A DNA stretch of 64,000 bases from Crotalaria pallida (GCA_037953625.1 CM075654.1:54257001-54321000); one strand, 5' to 3'. Positions 24,379-36,227 are shown, numbered from the stretch's first letter. Numbers and translations: made by a program. Notes: generated from the sequence alone by a model not told the origin.

Positions 24379-24963
24379 TGGCGGCCGAGAATGAAAGACT
24401 GCAGAAGGAAATGCAGGAATCTGAAGGCGCCAAAGCTAAAGCCGAAGCTGATAAAGAAGCAGCCGAAAAGACTCGTCAAGAGGCTGAAGAAAAGTTGAGG
24501 CAATCTGAGGAGACCCTGAGAAAGGCTAAGGAGGATGCTGCTGTGGCTCAGGAGCAACTTGAATATGCTAAGGATGAGGTTACAGGGCTCCGAGCCTCTA
24601 TGGGCAAGATGAGAGCGAAAGCTCTTAAGCATAAGAAGGCGGCCCAGGAGAATCTGTACAACTGGAGTCACGCAGTTGAAGATTCCTTCCTTAACACAGC
24701 CGAGCAGCTTCACATCCTGAACCCCAACCTCGTGACAAAGGGCGCCGACCCCCAACCTCGTGACAAAGGGCGCCGACCCCCTCTTTGCTGCCAAGAATGG
24801 TCAGATTGTGGGTGCGAATGGGGTTCCTATTGACATGAGCAGCAATGATCTTCCTGACCATTTCGCCGAGGAATCCGAGGAAGAAGAGGCCGAAGGTGCC
24901 AAAGGTGAAGAAGAAGAGGAGAAGTTCGACCCTGACAGCGTAGTACTGTCTGATATTGAGTAG
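24379..24963 (+). pseudogene. C-terminal coiled-coil part of the accessory ORF, frameshifted
   Basis: It continues the accessory ORF out of the left arm as a Glu/Lys/Ala-rich coiled coil (LAAENERLQKEMQESE and on), then HILNPNLVTKGADP, the 28-bp duplication, and an acidic end (ESEEEEAEGAKGEEEEEKFD). The minus-strand copy of this ORF lacks this part, so the two partial copies are complementary. Confidence 0.8.
24723..24778 (+). repeat. 28-bp tandem duplication causing a frameshift
   Basis: Two adjacent 28-bp copies (24723-24750 and 24751-24778) carry CCTCGTGACAAAGGGCGCC. As 28 is not a multiple of 3, it shifts the frame of the accessory ORF. The original frame resumes as MTKGADPLF... and ends with an acidic tail at TAG 24961-24963. 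Confidence 0.93.
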
Positions 24964-25476
24964 TTTTTTTCTTTTGCTTTTTTACTTTTGTATTTGCCCC
25001 AATAGATGGGTTGAAATCTTTTTTTTTGCTATAACTGATTTGGAATATTTATAATATCCGTTTTTATTTTATGCTTCTTTCTGAACTTTTTGTTAAGAAT
25101 TCAAGTGTTAAGACCTCGGAACTCCAGCACTTTAGCCGAGGTGGGTTCCTCTATCCGCGATGTATAAATGATTTTTAAAACAAATCATGTTTAAATCGGG
25201 AATCCTTTTAAGGTACTTGTCGAGTTATAAGCTCTTGTTTGAGCTGTTTATAATCGTTCGCGTCATAAACGGTGGCTAGTCGGTTATGAGGAAAAGTACG
25301 TAAATACAATGAATTCAATAACAGCACTTTTATTTATTCGAAGCAGTAACAGTAAGTACAATGGGCTCGGAGTTCCACCGAGCGTACACCATCATTAAAA
25401 ATAAACAGTCCTATCACAGCAAGGGAAATAGTAAAACAAAAACTATTGAAAACAGAATTGAAATGGATAGAAATTT

Positions 25477-25590
25477 CTAACTAAAATATGCTCTAAGTTT
25501 TGCCACGTTCCATGTGTTGTTGATGAGGACACCCGAGAGAGTTTCGAGCTTGTAGGCTCTTGTTCCTGTTTTGGAAGCTACTCGGTATGT
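25477..25590 (-). pseudogene. Ty3 pol C-terminal tail, inverted relative to the element
   Basis: On the minus strand, 37 codons read TYRVASKTGTRAYKLETL, then NNTWNVAKLRAYFS and TAG. This is the usual end of Ty3 pol after the integrase (the GPYRV...YxLExLxG...TWN...LRxYY pattern). It runs against the gag and LTR direction, so this segment of the element was inverted. The rest of pol is missing. Confidence 0.8.
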
Positions 25591-27137
25591 ACCTGAAGTT
25601 TTTTCCCAAAGCTTTCCACTTGAAGCTGCAAGTAATCCTCCCGATCATCAGCTTCTGATCTTTTCTTCTTCTCCTCGGGGGCCACTCCATCATAAATATC
25701 ATCACCACGCTGACCGAGGTAATGGAGAATGCTTGCACCTCGTAGGAAGCTCCTCACCAAGGCCGAGCAATTATTTTCCCAGGTGCCTGGACCCCAGGCA
25801 CTTATCACTTCAGCGTCTTCAGGAGGAAAGAGATTTGCAGTGAAGGAATCTAACTTATTATTCTTACCCCACACAGTTTTGGCGACGGCGTCGTCCATAC
25901 CCTCAGTAACTTGAATTCCCTTGTGGGGCTTGCTCAGTTGAAACCAGTCGCCAGCCAATCCTTTCCCTTTCTCCACCCGAGGTCTCTTGGAGGGACGCTC
26001 AGGAGTACCCTGAGTACTTGGTTGCACTTCTATGGGAACTGTTTTCTCAGCACTCTTGGTGACCTGAGGTACCTCGGAAGGAATAGCACGAGGAGCAACA
26101 AGAGGACTAGTTGTTGGAGTTGGTTCGGGGGTTTGGCTTTTAGCCGAGGATCCTGAATCTCCTCTTACAGCAGCTAGTTGAGCCATCCTGGCCGAAGCAG
26201 CTGCATTCTTCTTGGCTTTGGAAGCTTTCTTCCCCATTTTTTCTGCAACAAGGAAATATGCTTTAGACCGAGTAAAAAAAAAAGTATATATACCCAGCTC
26301 GGCCTTCACTTCGGCCCGTGTCCTCTTCAGCAATATTTTCTTTGTATCAATTTGACCATTCGCCTTGAGATATTCCCAAACTCGGTCACACAATCGTCTC
26401 TCGGCCTTCGTCAAATCGACCTTATAATCAAATTGATACAAGGAGGCCCCTCGGTTATAGATATCGTTCGACCAACCCAGAGGGAAGCGAGGTACGACTT
26501 TGATTTCTCCTTCTTCCTCAACCTGCTCCATAAACCAACACACACCAGCCCCATTGTACTCATACCGAAAAAAAAGAGGCTTGAAGGACTTCCAAGAATC
26601 GGTGACTTTAGCGAAAAGTGCGTGGTCCTTCCGAGCTTTCAGTGACACCCAAAGCCCTTTGGAGTTGCCAAACTTGTTCACTTGAGGGGCATATAGCCAA
26701 AAGAAAGCTCGAAGTGTGGCAACTAAACCTTCGGCGTCGCAAAACTGTTGGAATTCTCGAACAAATGCCCATCCGCTCGGGTGTAGCTGGCTCGGGGCTA
26801 TACCTAAGTGGTTGAGTACCTCTATTTCAAAAGTCGAAAAGGGCATGCGGATTCCGACCTTTGTTACTATTTCTTCGTAGAAGTAGAAGAGTTGTTGATT
26901 TTGCGACACTTCGAAGCAGATCCGGTCGTCAATGTTCACGTGCCTTAGTACAAATTCCGAGGCATTCCCATCTGCGCTCGGAGGGGTTAGGAGAGGATGA
27001 AGGTGGTTCAAACTGTTATTCGTCAGCAACGAAGGCCTCGTTCCAAGCACCTCCCAATCAAAGACTTCATCGTACAGCGCATGACTGGGTGGTAATGGAT
27101 ATTCTTCAGGATTGGTGTCACACCTGCGCTCCACCAT
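25578..27137 (-). CDS. Antisense accessory ORF of the Ty3 element (plant putative gypsy-type transposon family), 3' truncated
   Basis: The 519-codon frame from ATG 27137 contains DMVERRCDTNPEEYPLPPSH, LRHVNIDDRICFEVSQN, the block typical of the plant putative gypsy-type transposon domain (MPFSTFEIEVLNHLGIAPSQLHPSGWAFVREFQ), then a Lys-rich linker (MGKKASKAKK) and SKRPRVEKGKG. It is antisense to the LTRs and adjacent to the 3' LTR, the place where Tat-lineage Ty3 elements carry antisense ORFs. The segment FFFTRSKAYFLVAE reads through what looks like an intron (donor GTATAT near 26295, acceptor TTGTTGCAG ending at 26243). The ORF is cut at 25589 where it meets the inverted pol tail. A further upstream exon probably lies at 27290-27561. 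Confidence 0.75.
   Translation of the reverse strand: MVERRCDTNPEEYPLPPSHALYDEVFDWEVLGTRPSLLTNNSLNHLHPLLTPPSADGNASEFVLRHVNIDDRICFEVSQNQQLFYFYEEIVTKVGIRMPFSTFEIEVLNHLGIAPSQLHPSGWAFVREFQQFCDAEGLVATLRAFFWLYAPQVNKFGNSKGLWVSLKARKDHALFAKVTDSWKSFKPLFFRYEYNGAGVCWFMEQVEEEGEIKVVPRFPLGWSNDIYNRGASLYQFDYKVDLTKAERRLCDRVWEYLKANGQIDTKKILLKRTRAEVKAELGIYTFFFTRSKAYFLVAEKMGKKASKAKKNAAASARMAQLAAVRGDSGSSAKSQTPEPTPTTSPLVAPRAIPSEVPQVTKSAEKTVPIEVQPSTQGTPERPSKRPRVEKGKGLAGDWFQLSKPHKGIQVTEGMDDAVAKTVWGKNNKLDSFTANLFPPEDAEVISAWGPGTWENNCSALVRSFLRGASILHYLGQRGDDIYDGVAPEEKKKRSEADDREDYLQLQVESFGKKLQVHTE
25589..26244 (-). repeat. Right arm of 656-bp inverted repeat inside the retroelement
   Basis: Reverse complement of 23723-24378; the spacer between the arms is 1,210 bp. 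The similarity ends at the predicted 3' splice site of the accessory ORF (26243). Confidence 0.95.
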
Positions 27138-27561
27138 ATCTGGGGAAAAAAGTAAAAGGCTCGGCGTTAGGATTTTTTATAGCAAATGTTTTAATTCTAA
27201 AGTTAAGGCCGAGCCTTGGACTTTTTCCCCCCTCTTTCCTCGGATCTCCCAAAGGCTCTTCCTCCATTGTACAGCGCTCGGGCCTAATCCTAACCTGAGC
27301 CCTACGTTCAGCAAACCTATAAGCCAACAACCACTTGCTCTCATCAGCGGGATCCGATGGGTATTCTACGGCTAATGGTTCTGTCACGGTGGATCCCTGG
27401 CTGATGGGGGGGGAGGAAGGATCTACTGCGTCATCGATGTCAAAATTCCCAGAATCCCCAAAATCCCCAGAAAAACCCGAATCACTATCACTAGAAGGCT
27501 CCTCTCCTAATTTCCTACAAAGTTCATGATAAATTCTCTTCAAGTTCCTCCAACCTCTCAT
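27118..27561 (-). CDS. Probable 5' exon of the antisense accessory ORF
   Basis: The frame from ATG 27561 starts MRGWRNLKRIYHELCRKLGE, has an acidic Ser-rich stretch (SDSDSGFSGDFGDSG) and SKWLLAYRFAERRAQ, and lies 5' of the main accessory exon. A TTTTTTCCCCAG acceptor precedes the ATATGGTGGAG of the next exon. A donor GTTAGG follows GCTCAG, but the phase does not fit cleanly, so the junction is unresolved. 27562-28215 would then hold the promoter of this antisense gene; I see no decisive box there. Confidence 0.5.
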   Translation of the reverse strand: MRGWRNLKRIYHELCRKLGEEPSSDSDSGFSGDFGDSGNFDIDDAVDPSSPPISQGSTVTEPLAVEYPSDPADESKWLLAYRFAERRAQVRIRPERCTMEEEPLGDPRKEGGKSPRLGLNFRIKTFAIKNPNAEPFTFFPRYGGAQV

Positions 27562-28215
27562 GATTCAGAAATCCAAACCCTTAACACTATCTACCCAGAA
27601 CAAAAATCTCAAAATCCCTGCAAAACCCAGAAACCAAAACCCCTTTTACAAAAAAAAAGAAGAAGAAGAAGAAATCGCAACACTAAAAGCGGATGATGGA
27701 AACAAAAGGAGTAGTAGTTACCTGCTTTAGGTTGATGATCTCTGTGGAAAAGTTTGGTAGCAATGGATGATCGTGACAGTGTGGAGGAGATGCGCTTGAA
27801 GAGGAAACGAAGAGAGTTTCTGTTTTGAGGAAATGAGAAGTGAATGAAAAAGTGATGGGAGGAAGAGTGAGTGATTCGAATAACCCCCAAAGATTGTTCA
27901 GTTTCCTTCCACGATACACGAATGGGCCGAAAGCCATGGGCCGAAAGCCCATTATCTTACCAGCCACTCACACGACGAAACGTGGCAGTTACAAAGAGGC
28001 GCTTTTTCAAATTTCAAAAATTTGCAATGATGTGGCACAACTCTCAAGGACACGCGCTGTACCTAGAGAACCCAAAACGTCACCTCGAACAGGCTACAAG
28101 GGTAAAGCTGGAAATAGTTGTCAAAGCAACCCCAAACTAAGACATCCGAAAAGATCAACCCTAAACACTTGCTACCTCGTCACAGACTTCTCAAAGTCTT
28201 ACGAGCTGGGGGGCT

Positions 28216-28850
28216 TGTAGGGTCTGCCGACCTGACACGGATTCAAGCCTTGTCAAAGGGATTCTCTAAGGGCACTTCCCTCAGTTCACTTAACATGAAC
28301 GTCCCTCGCTCGGACTCATGGACTCCGAGCATACCCAAAGGACCAGGCTCGGACTTGATGGAACCGAGCCTCGTCATCGGTCCTCAATCCATCAGGCTTG
28401 AGACTCTAAGACGAGACATACCGTCGGCTCGCGGATAAGCTCAGACCCACCGAGGCTTCTTATCCCTTCCACAAATCACTCCTAGATTCTCGCAACAGCC
28501 TAGACATGAGATCTTCAGCTGATCCTATCCAGATTCTAAGAGCATAATCCTCCGATATTATCTCACAGAATCCTGGTTCAGCTCAACCCTGATACAGGGT
28601 CCAGACGGCCCATATCAGCCTCCTCCAAACCCTATAAATAGATCACTACAGCTAGGGTTTCAGGTACGTACTCTCATCCCTAAGTTGACACTCTGCACAC
28701 ACACGTTGACTAGGGAGACCCTGCTTTTCCCAACTGGAACTGCAGAAATACCATAAGTCATACATTAACACTTGATCCTCTCTTGGGCTCCTGGTTGCTA
28801 TAATCTTGAGCACTTAGAGGGTTAAGGACATAGTGTTCAAGGACACCACA
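28216..28850 (+). mobile_element. 3' LTR of the Ty3 element (635 bp)
   Basis: It runs from TGTAGGGTCTGCC to GGACACCACA, preceded by the purine-rich GAGCTGGGGGGCT. Target duplication CTTAT follows at 28851-28855. The whole element spans 21671-28850 (7,180 bp), in the same direction as the host gene. Confidence 0.95.
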
Positions 28851-28855
28851 CTTAT

Positions 28856-30598
28856 AATTAGAAGTTGTGTGAGAAATGTTTTGAAAAAAAATATAAGAGA
28901 TTAGTTCTTGGCTTTTTTAGCTGAATAAGTCATTTAGTTGGCATACTATGGGTTTGTTTTTCTTTCATTGTCTTAAATCTTAAGGTTCTTTTAAGCAATA
29001 TTGAGTATGTACTAGGACAAAACTTAGGTACTTGTGTTACTGTTTTTAAATTGGAATATGAATGGTGGAAGTAACAACTCATCCATGATGACAATATATT
29101 ATGTGTAATACCTGTTTTTAAGTTGAATTTTTGGCAGTTAGATGCAGTTAAGGCCAAAAGCTGTTGTAACATTCTTTGTCATGAATTACACAAGTTGCAG
29201 CACCCAATTGGCTTTTAGCTGTGAATTTGGATATCACTTGTTAGTAATCTAAAGTTCAGTTTTTTAATTGGACTAATAATAGTTATTTGTCAACTATGCC
29301 ATCTATTAGTATTCACTTATTTCTCATTTTATAGTACAACCAAATAGATAAGAGGAGAGTAAATTTGGTAACCTTAAGTCTGGTTTCTTAAATTAAAAAA
29401 CTGGGCTGTATTACAATCCGTAGATGATTTCAACTTTCTTTCATGCTTGATCATAACCTAGTTTAATGATACATGGGATATTTGTGCGAAATGATTTATT
29501 TGGCATCTTATTTCCACCTTTTCATAGTTTTCACTGAAATTAGTTGAGTCTGTCATCCTTGGATATCTTGTTTATAGGAATTTAAAAGATGTTAATATAT
29601 AAAAACCTCTCGGAAAATATTAACTAAAGCCCTCAGAAGTAAGTTTTTTAATTGAAAATTGGTGTATTTTGTATATCGAGAACTGGTGTGTTGTTTGCAA
29701 ATATGGGGACCCTTTAGCAATACAGATTTGCTCTAGGGGATAGTTGATTTTCTTTCAATGCCTCTGCTGAATCACCCTTCGTGCTATTTTGGGAGAAGGG
29801 GAGGGTGGGGATCCTTCTCAGTGACAGAAACAAAACAAAATTAAACGATTAACAAAAAAAGAAAAACTTTACATTAAGTTTACTTCAAGGTTCATTTGTC
29901 GATCTATTAATTGCTAGGTCTCTGAGAATCCTAGCATCAATTATTATTCCCTTGTAAATTTCTTTCTCTGTGCTCCTCTTGCCATACTTTTTGACTCTCT
30001 CTTCTCATGTGTTTGAAGAGTGCCAGCTAACCAAATGTCTCCTTTCTATTTTGAATTCCAGCGAGTGAAAATGTAAAAGATGGGAAAGAATGGACTAAGT
30101 GCTGACCATGTGAAATGGAAAGGCCAATGGACCTATTGCTGTAAAATTTTTGCTGAAGATTTGGTTTCAGCCCACAAGGATGGTTCCTTGTGAAAGTAGA
30201 TATTTGGTATTTTGGGCTATCCTTGACCTAACACTTTGTTCACAATGTGAATAAAGTTATAACCATGCTAACATTACTCACTTTGAAGTAAAATATAGGA
30301 AGACTACTGACTACCCTTTCTCCATGTGATTGAAAGGAAATGATAAGGATGTAAACTTTCTAAGATAATATGTTTGAGAATTCAACTGTGTGTCATCAAA
30401 TTTGTTTCAAATTATCTTGTCTATTGTATTCTTTCATTTATATCAGACTAGTGCATGTCAAAATTATGGCTTTTCTATATATTTTTATTTTTCAGCATTA
30501 CTTTTGGCGTTTATGTGTTTGGTCAATATTTCACCAATGAATGAGTTAAAATGCTGTTTCTCACCCCACCCTATTCATAAAAAAATTTGCTATTTCAG
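28856..30598 (+). other. Remainder of SKU5-like intron 1
   Basis: AT-rich intron sequence ending at the acceptor TATTTCAG before exon 2. No gene, RNA or clear repeat seen. Confidence 0.7.
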
Positions 30599-33577
30599 GT
30601 AATTGGGATCAACGGGAAATTTCCAGGACCAATTCTTAATGTCACCACAAACTGGAATGTAGTTGTCAATCTCAAGAATGACCTTGATGAACCATTACTT
30701 CTGACATGGTAGGACGATTTTGTTTTGTCAAATGTGATGACGATAACTTGTAATGATGATGGTAATGATTATATTGCGTAGTTAAATGCAGGGATGGTGT
30801 GCAACATAGGAAAAACTCCTGGCAAGATGGAGTTTTAGGCACCAATTGTCCAATTCCAGCTGGTTGGAATTGGACATATGAGTTTCAAGTTAAAGATCAG
30901 ATAGGGAGTTTCTTCTACTTCCCATCCTTAAACTTCCAAAGAGCTGCAGGTGGATATGGAGGAATAATCATAAACAACCGAGCAGTTATTCCTGTTCCCT
31001 TTGGATTGCCAGATGGAGATATTACGATACTTTTGAGTGACTGGTACACTAGGAGCCTTAAGGTCTCACTTCTTTATGTGACTCACTTCTGTTCTTTTAT
31101 CTGTCCATTCAATGATTGTTGACCGCTGCACATGATGAAACAGGACCTCAGGAAGGACGTGGAAAATGGGATTGACCTTGGAATACCTGATGGTGTGCTT
31201 ATTAATGGACTAGGTCCATATCGCTATGATGACACACTTGTCCCAAGTGGCATTTCTTACCAAATTATAAATGTTGAACCAGGTAAGAACATAGGACATA
31301 CATGTTTTGTTTTATAGGTGTGTTTCCAAGTCTAAAACAAGTACCTGACATATATGAAAAAATTGGCAACAGCATGGCTTTTCCTCCCTATGTGCAGCCT
31401 CCTGCCAATTTTTTATGTGGCTGAGTTTTTATGTTTTTTTATTGTCTATAACATCTGCCTATCAGTGACAAGTAATCAAAATATGTCACAAGGATTAACA
31501 ACCACTTTATGTGGTTCAGAAACCTGGAAACTTGTACACAGGACCAGCAGGCGGCATTCCTAACCTAGGCTAACTTCAGAACTGTTGGAACTCGTGACAA
31601 GGAACTTGGAACTGAAACAAACAGATCTAGTCTAAATCTTATATGAGTAAACTTTTAAGAAAAGTGTGAAAAATAATAAGGGTAGATCCTTATTGCTGAG
31701 TTATCATTGGTTGAACTTGAATCATTTGTCCAGAGGCCCAGAGGGTTTATTAGCAAAGTAGGAGGTAAATCAGAAAGAAAAATAATAGTTGACTGGGAAA
31801 AATTGTTGTCGATGACATACAAAGTCCCTTCGTGTCTAAGTGTATATAATTTATGATCAATAGATCAAGTGTTCTCAAAACTAACCATTTTCTTTTTTGG
31901 GGTTATATGCACTTTGAGTCTACATGTATATTCTGATATCAACTTCATTGTTGGCATCCTCCACATTCATTCTTGAATAATGTTATTACCCAACAATCTG
32001 TTATTGTTAGTTATTTTTTTCTTTAGATTTCCATTCAAATGAAACAGATCCCCCCTTTTATGTGCATACTTTAATGCTTTTAATAGATCTGGATGTTTAT
32101 ATCTGAAAGTAATATAGGAATAGGAGAGGATTTAAAATACCCTTAATTTTAAGATGTGAAAATTCGTGCCTTTGATTTTAAAGCTGTTGTACTCATATTG
32201 CTAACTGTTGATCATTCTGCCCGAATCAGGCAAAACATATCGCGTACGGGTTCACAATGTTGGTATCTCAACAAGCTTGAATTTTAGAATACAAAATCAC
32301 AATTTGCTTCTTGTGGAGACAGAGGGATCATACACCATTCAGCAAAACTACACAAACATGGATATTCATGTTGGTCAGTCGTATTCATTCTTGGTTACAA
32401 TGGATCAAAATGCCAGCACTGATTACTATATTGTTGCCAGTCCTCGATTTGTTAATTCATCATGGGATAGAGCTACTGGAGTTGCCATTTTGCACTACTC
32501 CAATTCTCTGGGACCTGCTTCAGGTCCTCTTCCCAGCCTTTCTGGTCAAGATGATCCTTCTTTTTCAATGAATCAAGCAAGATCGATAAGGTTACTACTT
32601 TATCTATTATTACTACTACTTACCCGAGAATCTTGTACTAATTTTAAACTTTTGCTTTGATAAATGTGCATGTTTTATACTAATATGGAACAAAATTTAT
32701 GTCTCACACTACTTTATTACACGTTAATAATGTATAAATTTGTAGTTAATCACATTACTAGATGGTTTACTAGTTTAATCATTAAACATTAACCATGATA
32801 AGGTTGAGTATGGAAAAGCCTTATTAAAGATGGTTGATTTTATAGTCTAGGAGTCTAGGACCATGGTCAAGTCCCTACATGGTTATTATCATTTTTTTTC
32901 ATTGGGGTTTTGGGATGGAACATGGAAGTTCAATGAAAACTGTAATTTAAATTTATGGTTATTAATAGGCATATTTAGACATAATAAAAACCTGAGTGAC
33001 TTCTTCGAAACCTCATCTAATGATGGTACATTGTAGGTGGAATGTGTCTGCTGGTGCTGCACGTCCAAACCCGCAGGGTTCCTTCAGATATGGTGAAATT
33101 ACTGTCACAGATGTATATGTAATTCTTAACAAACCTCCAGAACTTATAAATGGAAAGTGGCGTACTACCCTTTACGGAATATCATATTTACCACCTTCAA
33201 CACCCCTGAAGCTTGCGGAACAATTTAAAATTCTAGGGGTGTACAAGCTTGATTTTCCAAAGAAAATGATGAACAGACCTCCCAAGGACCAAGGTTGATA
33301 CCTCTCTGATTAATGGCACTTTCAAAGGTTTTATGGAAATAATCTTTCAAAACAATGACACCACAATACAGACCTACCATATGGATGGCTATGCATTCTT
33401 TGTTGTCGGGTGAGATTTTAGCTTTAAAACTTCAATTTACTTTTTTTTATTTTTCATCAACATGACTTTAAATCTCGGAATGGGAGTTGGTAAATTTCTC
33501 ATTTGAACTGTGGCATGGATTTCAGAGTGTGGACAGAGAATAGCAGAAGTACTTATAACAAATGGGATGGCGTTTGA

Positions 33578-36227
33578 TCTCTCATTGTGTTTTCGGCTTT
33601 CATTTTTTTGGTTCTTGAGGATTTCTTATCATCTTACTTTGTAATATTCTCTTGTCTTTTTAATTTATTCTTCTTTTACTATTAAAAAACAATCAGTTTT
33701 ACAACAATTTACTAGCCATTACACTGTCATACATGCTTAAGATTGTAACAAAAAAATGCTTGAGCTAGCACAACATCGACGGGAAATAAATTCTCAAATT
33801 TTCCTCAAGATTCGTTCTTTAGATTAAAATGATTTCATGTGAAGTTGGCAACATGTCATATTCGCTTCGTAATCTTTAGTAAATCTAGTGCTTGTTTCTC
33901 TTATGCAGGGATCAGTCTCACAAATTTCAATTTTCTACGGGATCCCCTTTCTACAGTACTTCTAGAATACTATTATTGTTTGTGTTATTTCTAGCACTAC
34001 TTGAAAGTTTATTTGATACGTGGAGTGCTGAACTATAATTTTAGTTCAAACGAAGACGAGCATTATTTATTATATGACTCTAGCCATTCTAAGATTTATA
34101 TTGGCACTGCCATGGAAAAGGAAATTTTGTGTGTATAATATATTGAGTATACTACCACCGTCATTCTTTTTTTTCCATGTGTTTTGTCACTTTTGTCAGT
34201 GACATTATCGAATTACACTATCATCTTTGAGATTGACCAAAACTATTCATGTTAATATGCAAATTTATTCCCAGCAAAACATGTAGAACATGACTCTGAT
34301 CACTGTGCAAATATAATAACCTTGACCATTCATTTTCATATCATTCTTAAATATGATATTGTCAATTGAATCAGATCAATGAGCAAAAGTTATGTTTTGA
34401 AACAAGACAATTCAGGAAAGATCAAAAGTTACACTAGAGAGATGTTCTAGTGTAACACTTGATAAGCCACAAGCCATGGTTCGCAACGTGTATCCTTGAA
34501 CAGAGATAGAAAAACTCTAGGGAGACACACAATGAAGGCATGTAAGATCATACTCGAGCCAAAAAAACTGATCTGCTACCACTAATAATGTAACATTCAA
34601 ACTTCAAGACACTCCTATTTATACAAAGAAATTTGAAAATCGGAGGCAAAAGAGGTTGAAAAGTTAATAAAAGTATTTTTTTTAAAAGAAAAAATATATA
34701 TTTCGCATCTCAGGATATAACTTTCTTGATGTTTTTTTTTTATCAGCAAAAAAAGATTTTATTGATAAATCAATGAGTACAAGAAATAATCAAAAGACAA
34801 CATCAATACAATGTTCTTATTTCATAAAAAAAAAAATACAATATTCTTATCGATTACCTGCCACCTCCAAAATTTCCATGACATACAATTACATGTCGTA
34901 GATAAGAAAACGTTATAGAATATAGCTAACCCAATTGATACTAAAAAATGCCTTTATGCCACTCTTATATCCAGAGATTACTTGTCCAATAGTGAAAAAC
35001 AATTATGTTGATTTAGACTCCAATCCCCATTCGAATAACATTTGTAATAAAATCTACCCTTGTAAGGTTGCTAGGTTGCATGGTCTCAAAGCTACCCTTG
35101 TAAGATTGCATGGTCTCAAAGCTATACAATAGACACACATAGAATAAAATCTTTTCCTTTCCTTCGCATGAACACTTGATAATCCATCGATAATCTAAAT
35201 TCATCATTCCGGATAACTTATAACTGTTGTTCAATGCACTTAACATGAAAAAAACAACATAAAGAGAGTATGATATACCTTAAACAATAATAAACTAAAG
35301 TAAACAAGCATTCACACACAATCATAAATATACTCACACAAATAAATCAACACTCATAAAGATATCTTTTGACGCATGAATGTAAGGTTTCACTATCATT
35401 TCGTTAATTCAGTTTTTCTCAATAACTGAATGTATGCATGTGGCCCCTCTCAATGAAACAACAGAAGTATGTGTGTCATTCATTGCAGTTAGATATATCA
35501 CAATACAAAGCACCGTATGTAATAAATTACCTTCAAACACTACTATGTTCACTCACATTGTCAGGTAAAACTAGCGTACAAGTTTCAGCTGACCACTCTC
35601 CACCAGCCATTGTTGTTCAGACTATGAGACGAGTATTAGTACTCGACCCCCACTTTTTAGTCCTCAAAATCAAAACGTTTTGTAAATGCAAGGACTAAAA
35701 CCAAAACTTTTTTTTTTTGCAAAAACCAATTTCGAAGGGATCAATATTTATATGAACCATTTTGGTATTTAACCCTTGCTATTTTTTACCATTCTTGTGT
35801 GAGGAGAGAATATTCAACCTCGTCCTTTGTCTTTGACCATTGACTATAGGATACCTTTTGGTGTAAAAAAAAAAAAAGAAAAAAGACTAACGTGATATAA
35901 ATATAGGCAAGTGTTAACTATTGACCTTAGGCAAGTGTTAACTATTGACCTTGTTAAGGACTTTAACGTAGTAAAAATATATTGAAAAATACATATTTTA
36001 AGATTTTCAAGAAAAAAATAAATATAAACTTATAATTGTTTTTCGCTGTTAATAACCTTAACAAGACCCATTTGTTTAATAAAGGAATCCAAAACAACTG
36101 AAAGAATTTATAGAGAACACTGCTCTCGGAATATTAAACTCAACTCTGAAGCTACACTTTTACAATGAATTCAGCAGGCAGCAGCAATGATCCATCTATG
36201 AATCCAGGGTAATGTTTCAATTCATGA
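33578..36227. other. Intergenic region between the SKU5-like and PSF2 genes
   Basis: No supported gene. A possible decayed SKU5-like 3' remnant lies at 33909-34039: behind TTATGCAG a frame encodes a hydrophobic tail (RILLLFVLFLALL) like a GPI-anchor signal. A perfect 11-bp hairpin stem is at 34429-34457 (GTTACACTAGA, 7-nt loop). Short tandem repeats are at about 35055-35124 (TGCATGGTCTCAAAGCTA twice) and 35911-35958 (24 bp twice). Confidence 0.5.

Larger units (their letters stand above)
22359..24833 (+). pseudogene. Ty3 gag, with nonsense codons, fused to a fragment of the accessory ORF
   Basis: From ATG 22359 one frame runs through gag: a Pro-rich N-terminus, a Gln-rich coil (LIEKQNQAIAALQQQ), then the retrotransposon gag domain (HPFIAEIMAF, DPMDHIAAYESSMMFYGG, RCRAFSMTLGSAPLRWFNSL). 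It has in-frame TAG near 22386, TAG at about 22752 and TGA at 23547-23549. After RFREK (about 23729) gag is joined in frame to MGKKASKAKK..., which is the C-terminal half of a protein encoded on the minus strand at 25578-27137. Protease, reverse transcriptase, RNase H and most of integrase are absent, so the element is non-autonomous. Confidence 0.85.
21449..33577 (+). pseudogene. SKU5-like (monocopper oxidase-like) gene, interrupted and decayed
   Basis: Recognisable exons are 21449-21592, 30599-30708, 30792-31062, 31144-31282, 32230-32590, 33037-33409 and 33526-33577. The first five junctions keep phase and have GT...AG sites. The product starts with a signal peptide (LLLCFFFLSVAFAG), then cupredoxin blocks: VIGINGKFPGP, QHRKNSWQDGV (where laccases have copper-binding His), LINGLGPY, VEPGKTYRVRVHNVG, MDGYAFFVVG, WTENSRSTYNKWDG. 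Family members are secreted or GPI-anchored cell-wall proteins acting in directional growth. Exon 6 has a reading-frame shift near 33285-33295 (KDQG then TGA), the acceptor before the MDxxVWT block is degenerate, and the exon encoding the end of the last cupredoxin domain is not found. Intron 1 contains a 7.2-kb retroelement. It looks like a pseudogene; a sequencing error could explain the frameshift but not the missing 3' end. Confidence 0.85.

Noticed and set aside
33909..34039. Last exon of the SKU5-like gene
   Set aside because: It has an acceptor and a GPI-like hydrophobic tail, but no match to the conserved last cupredoxin segment; kept only as a remark.
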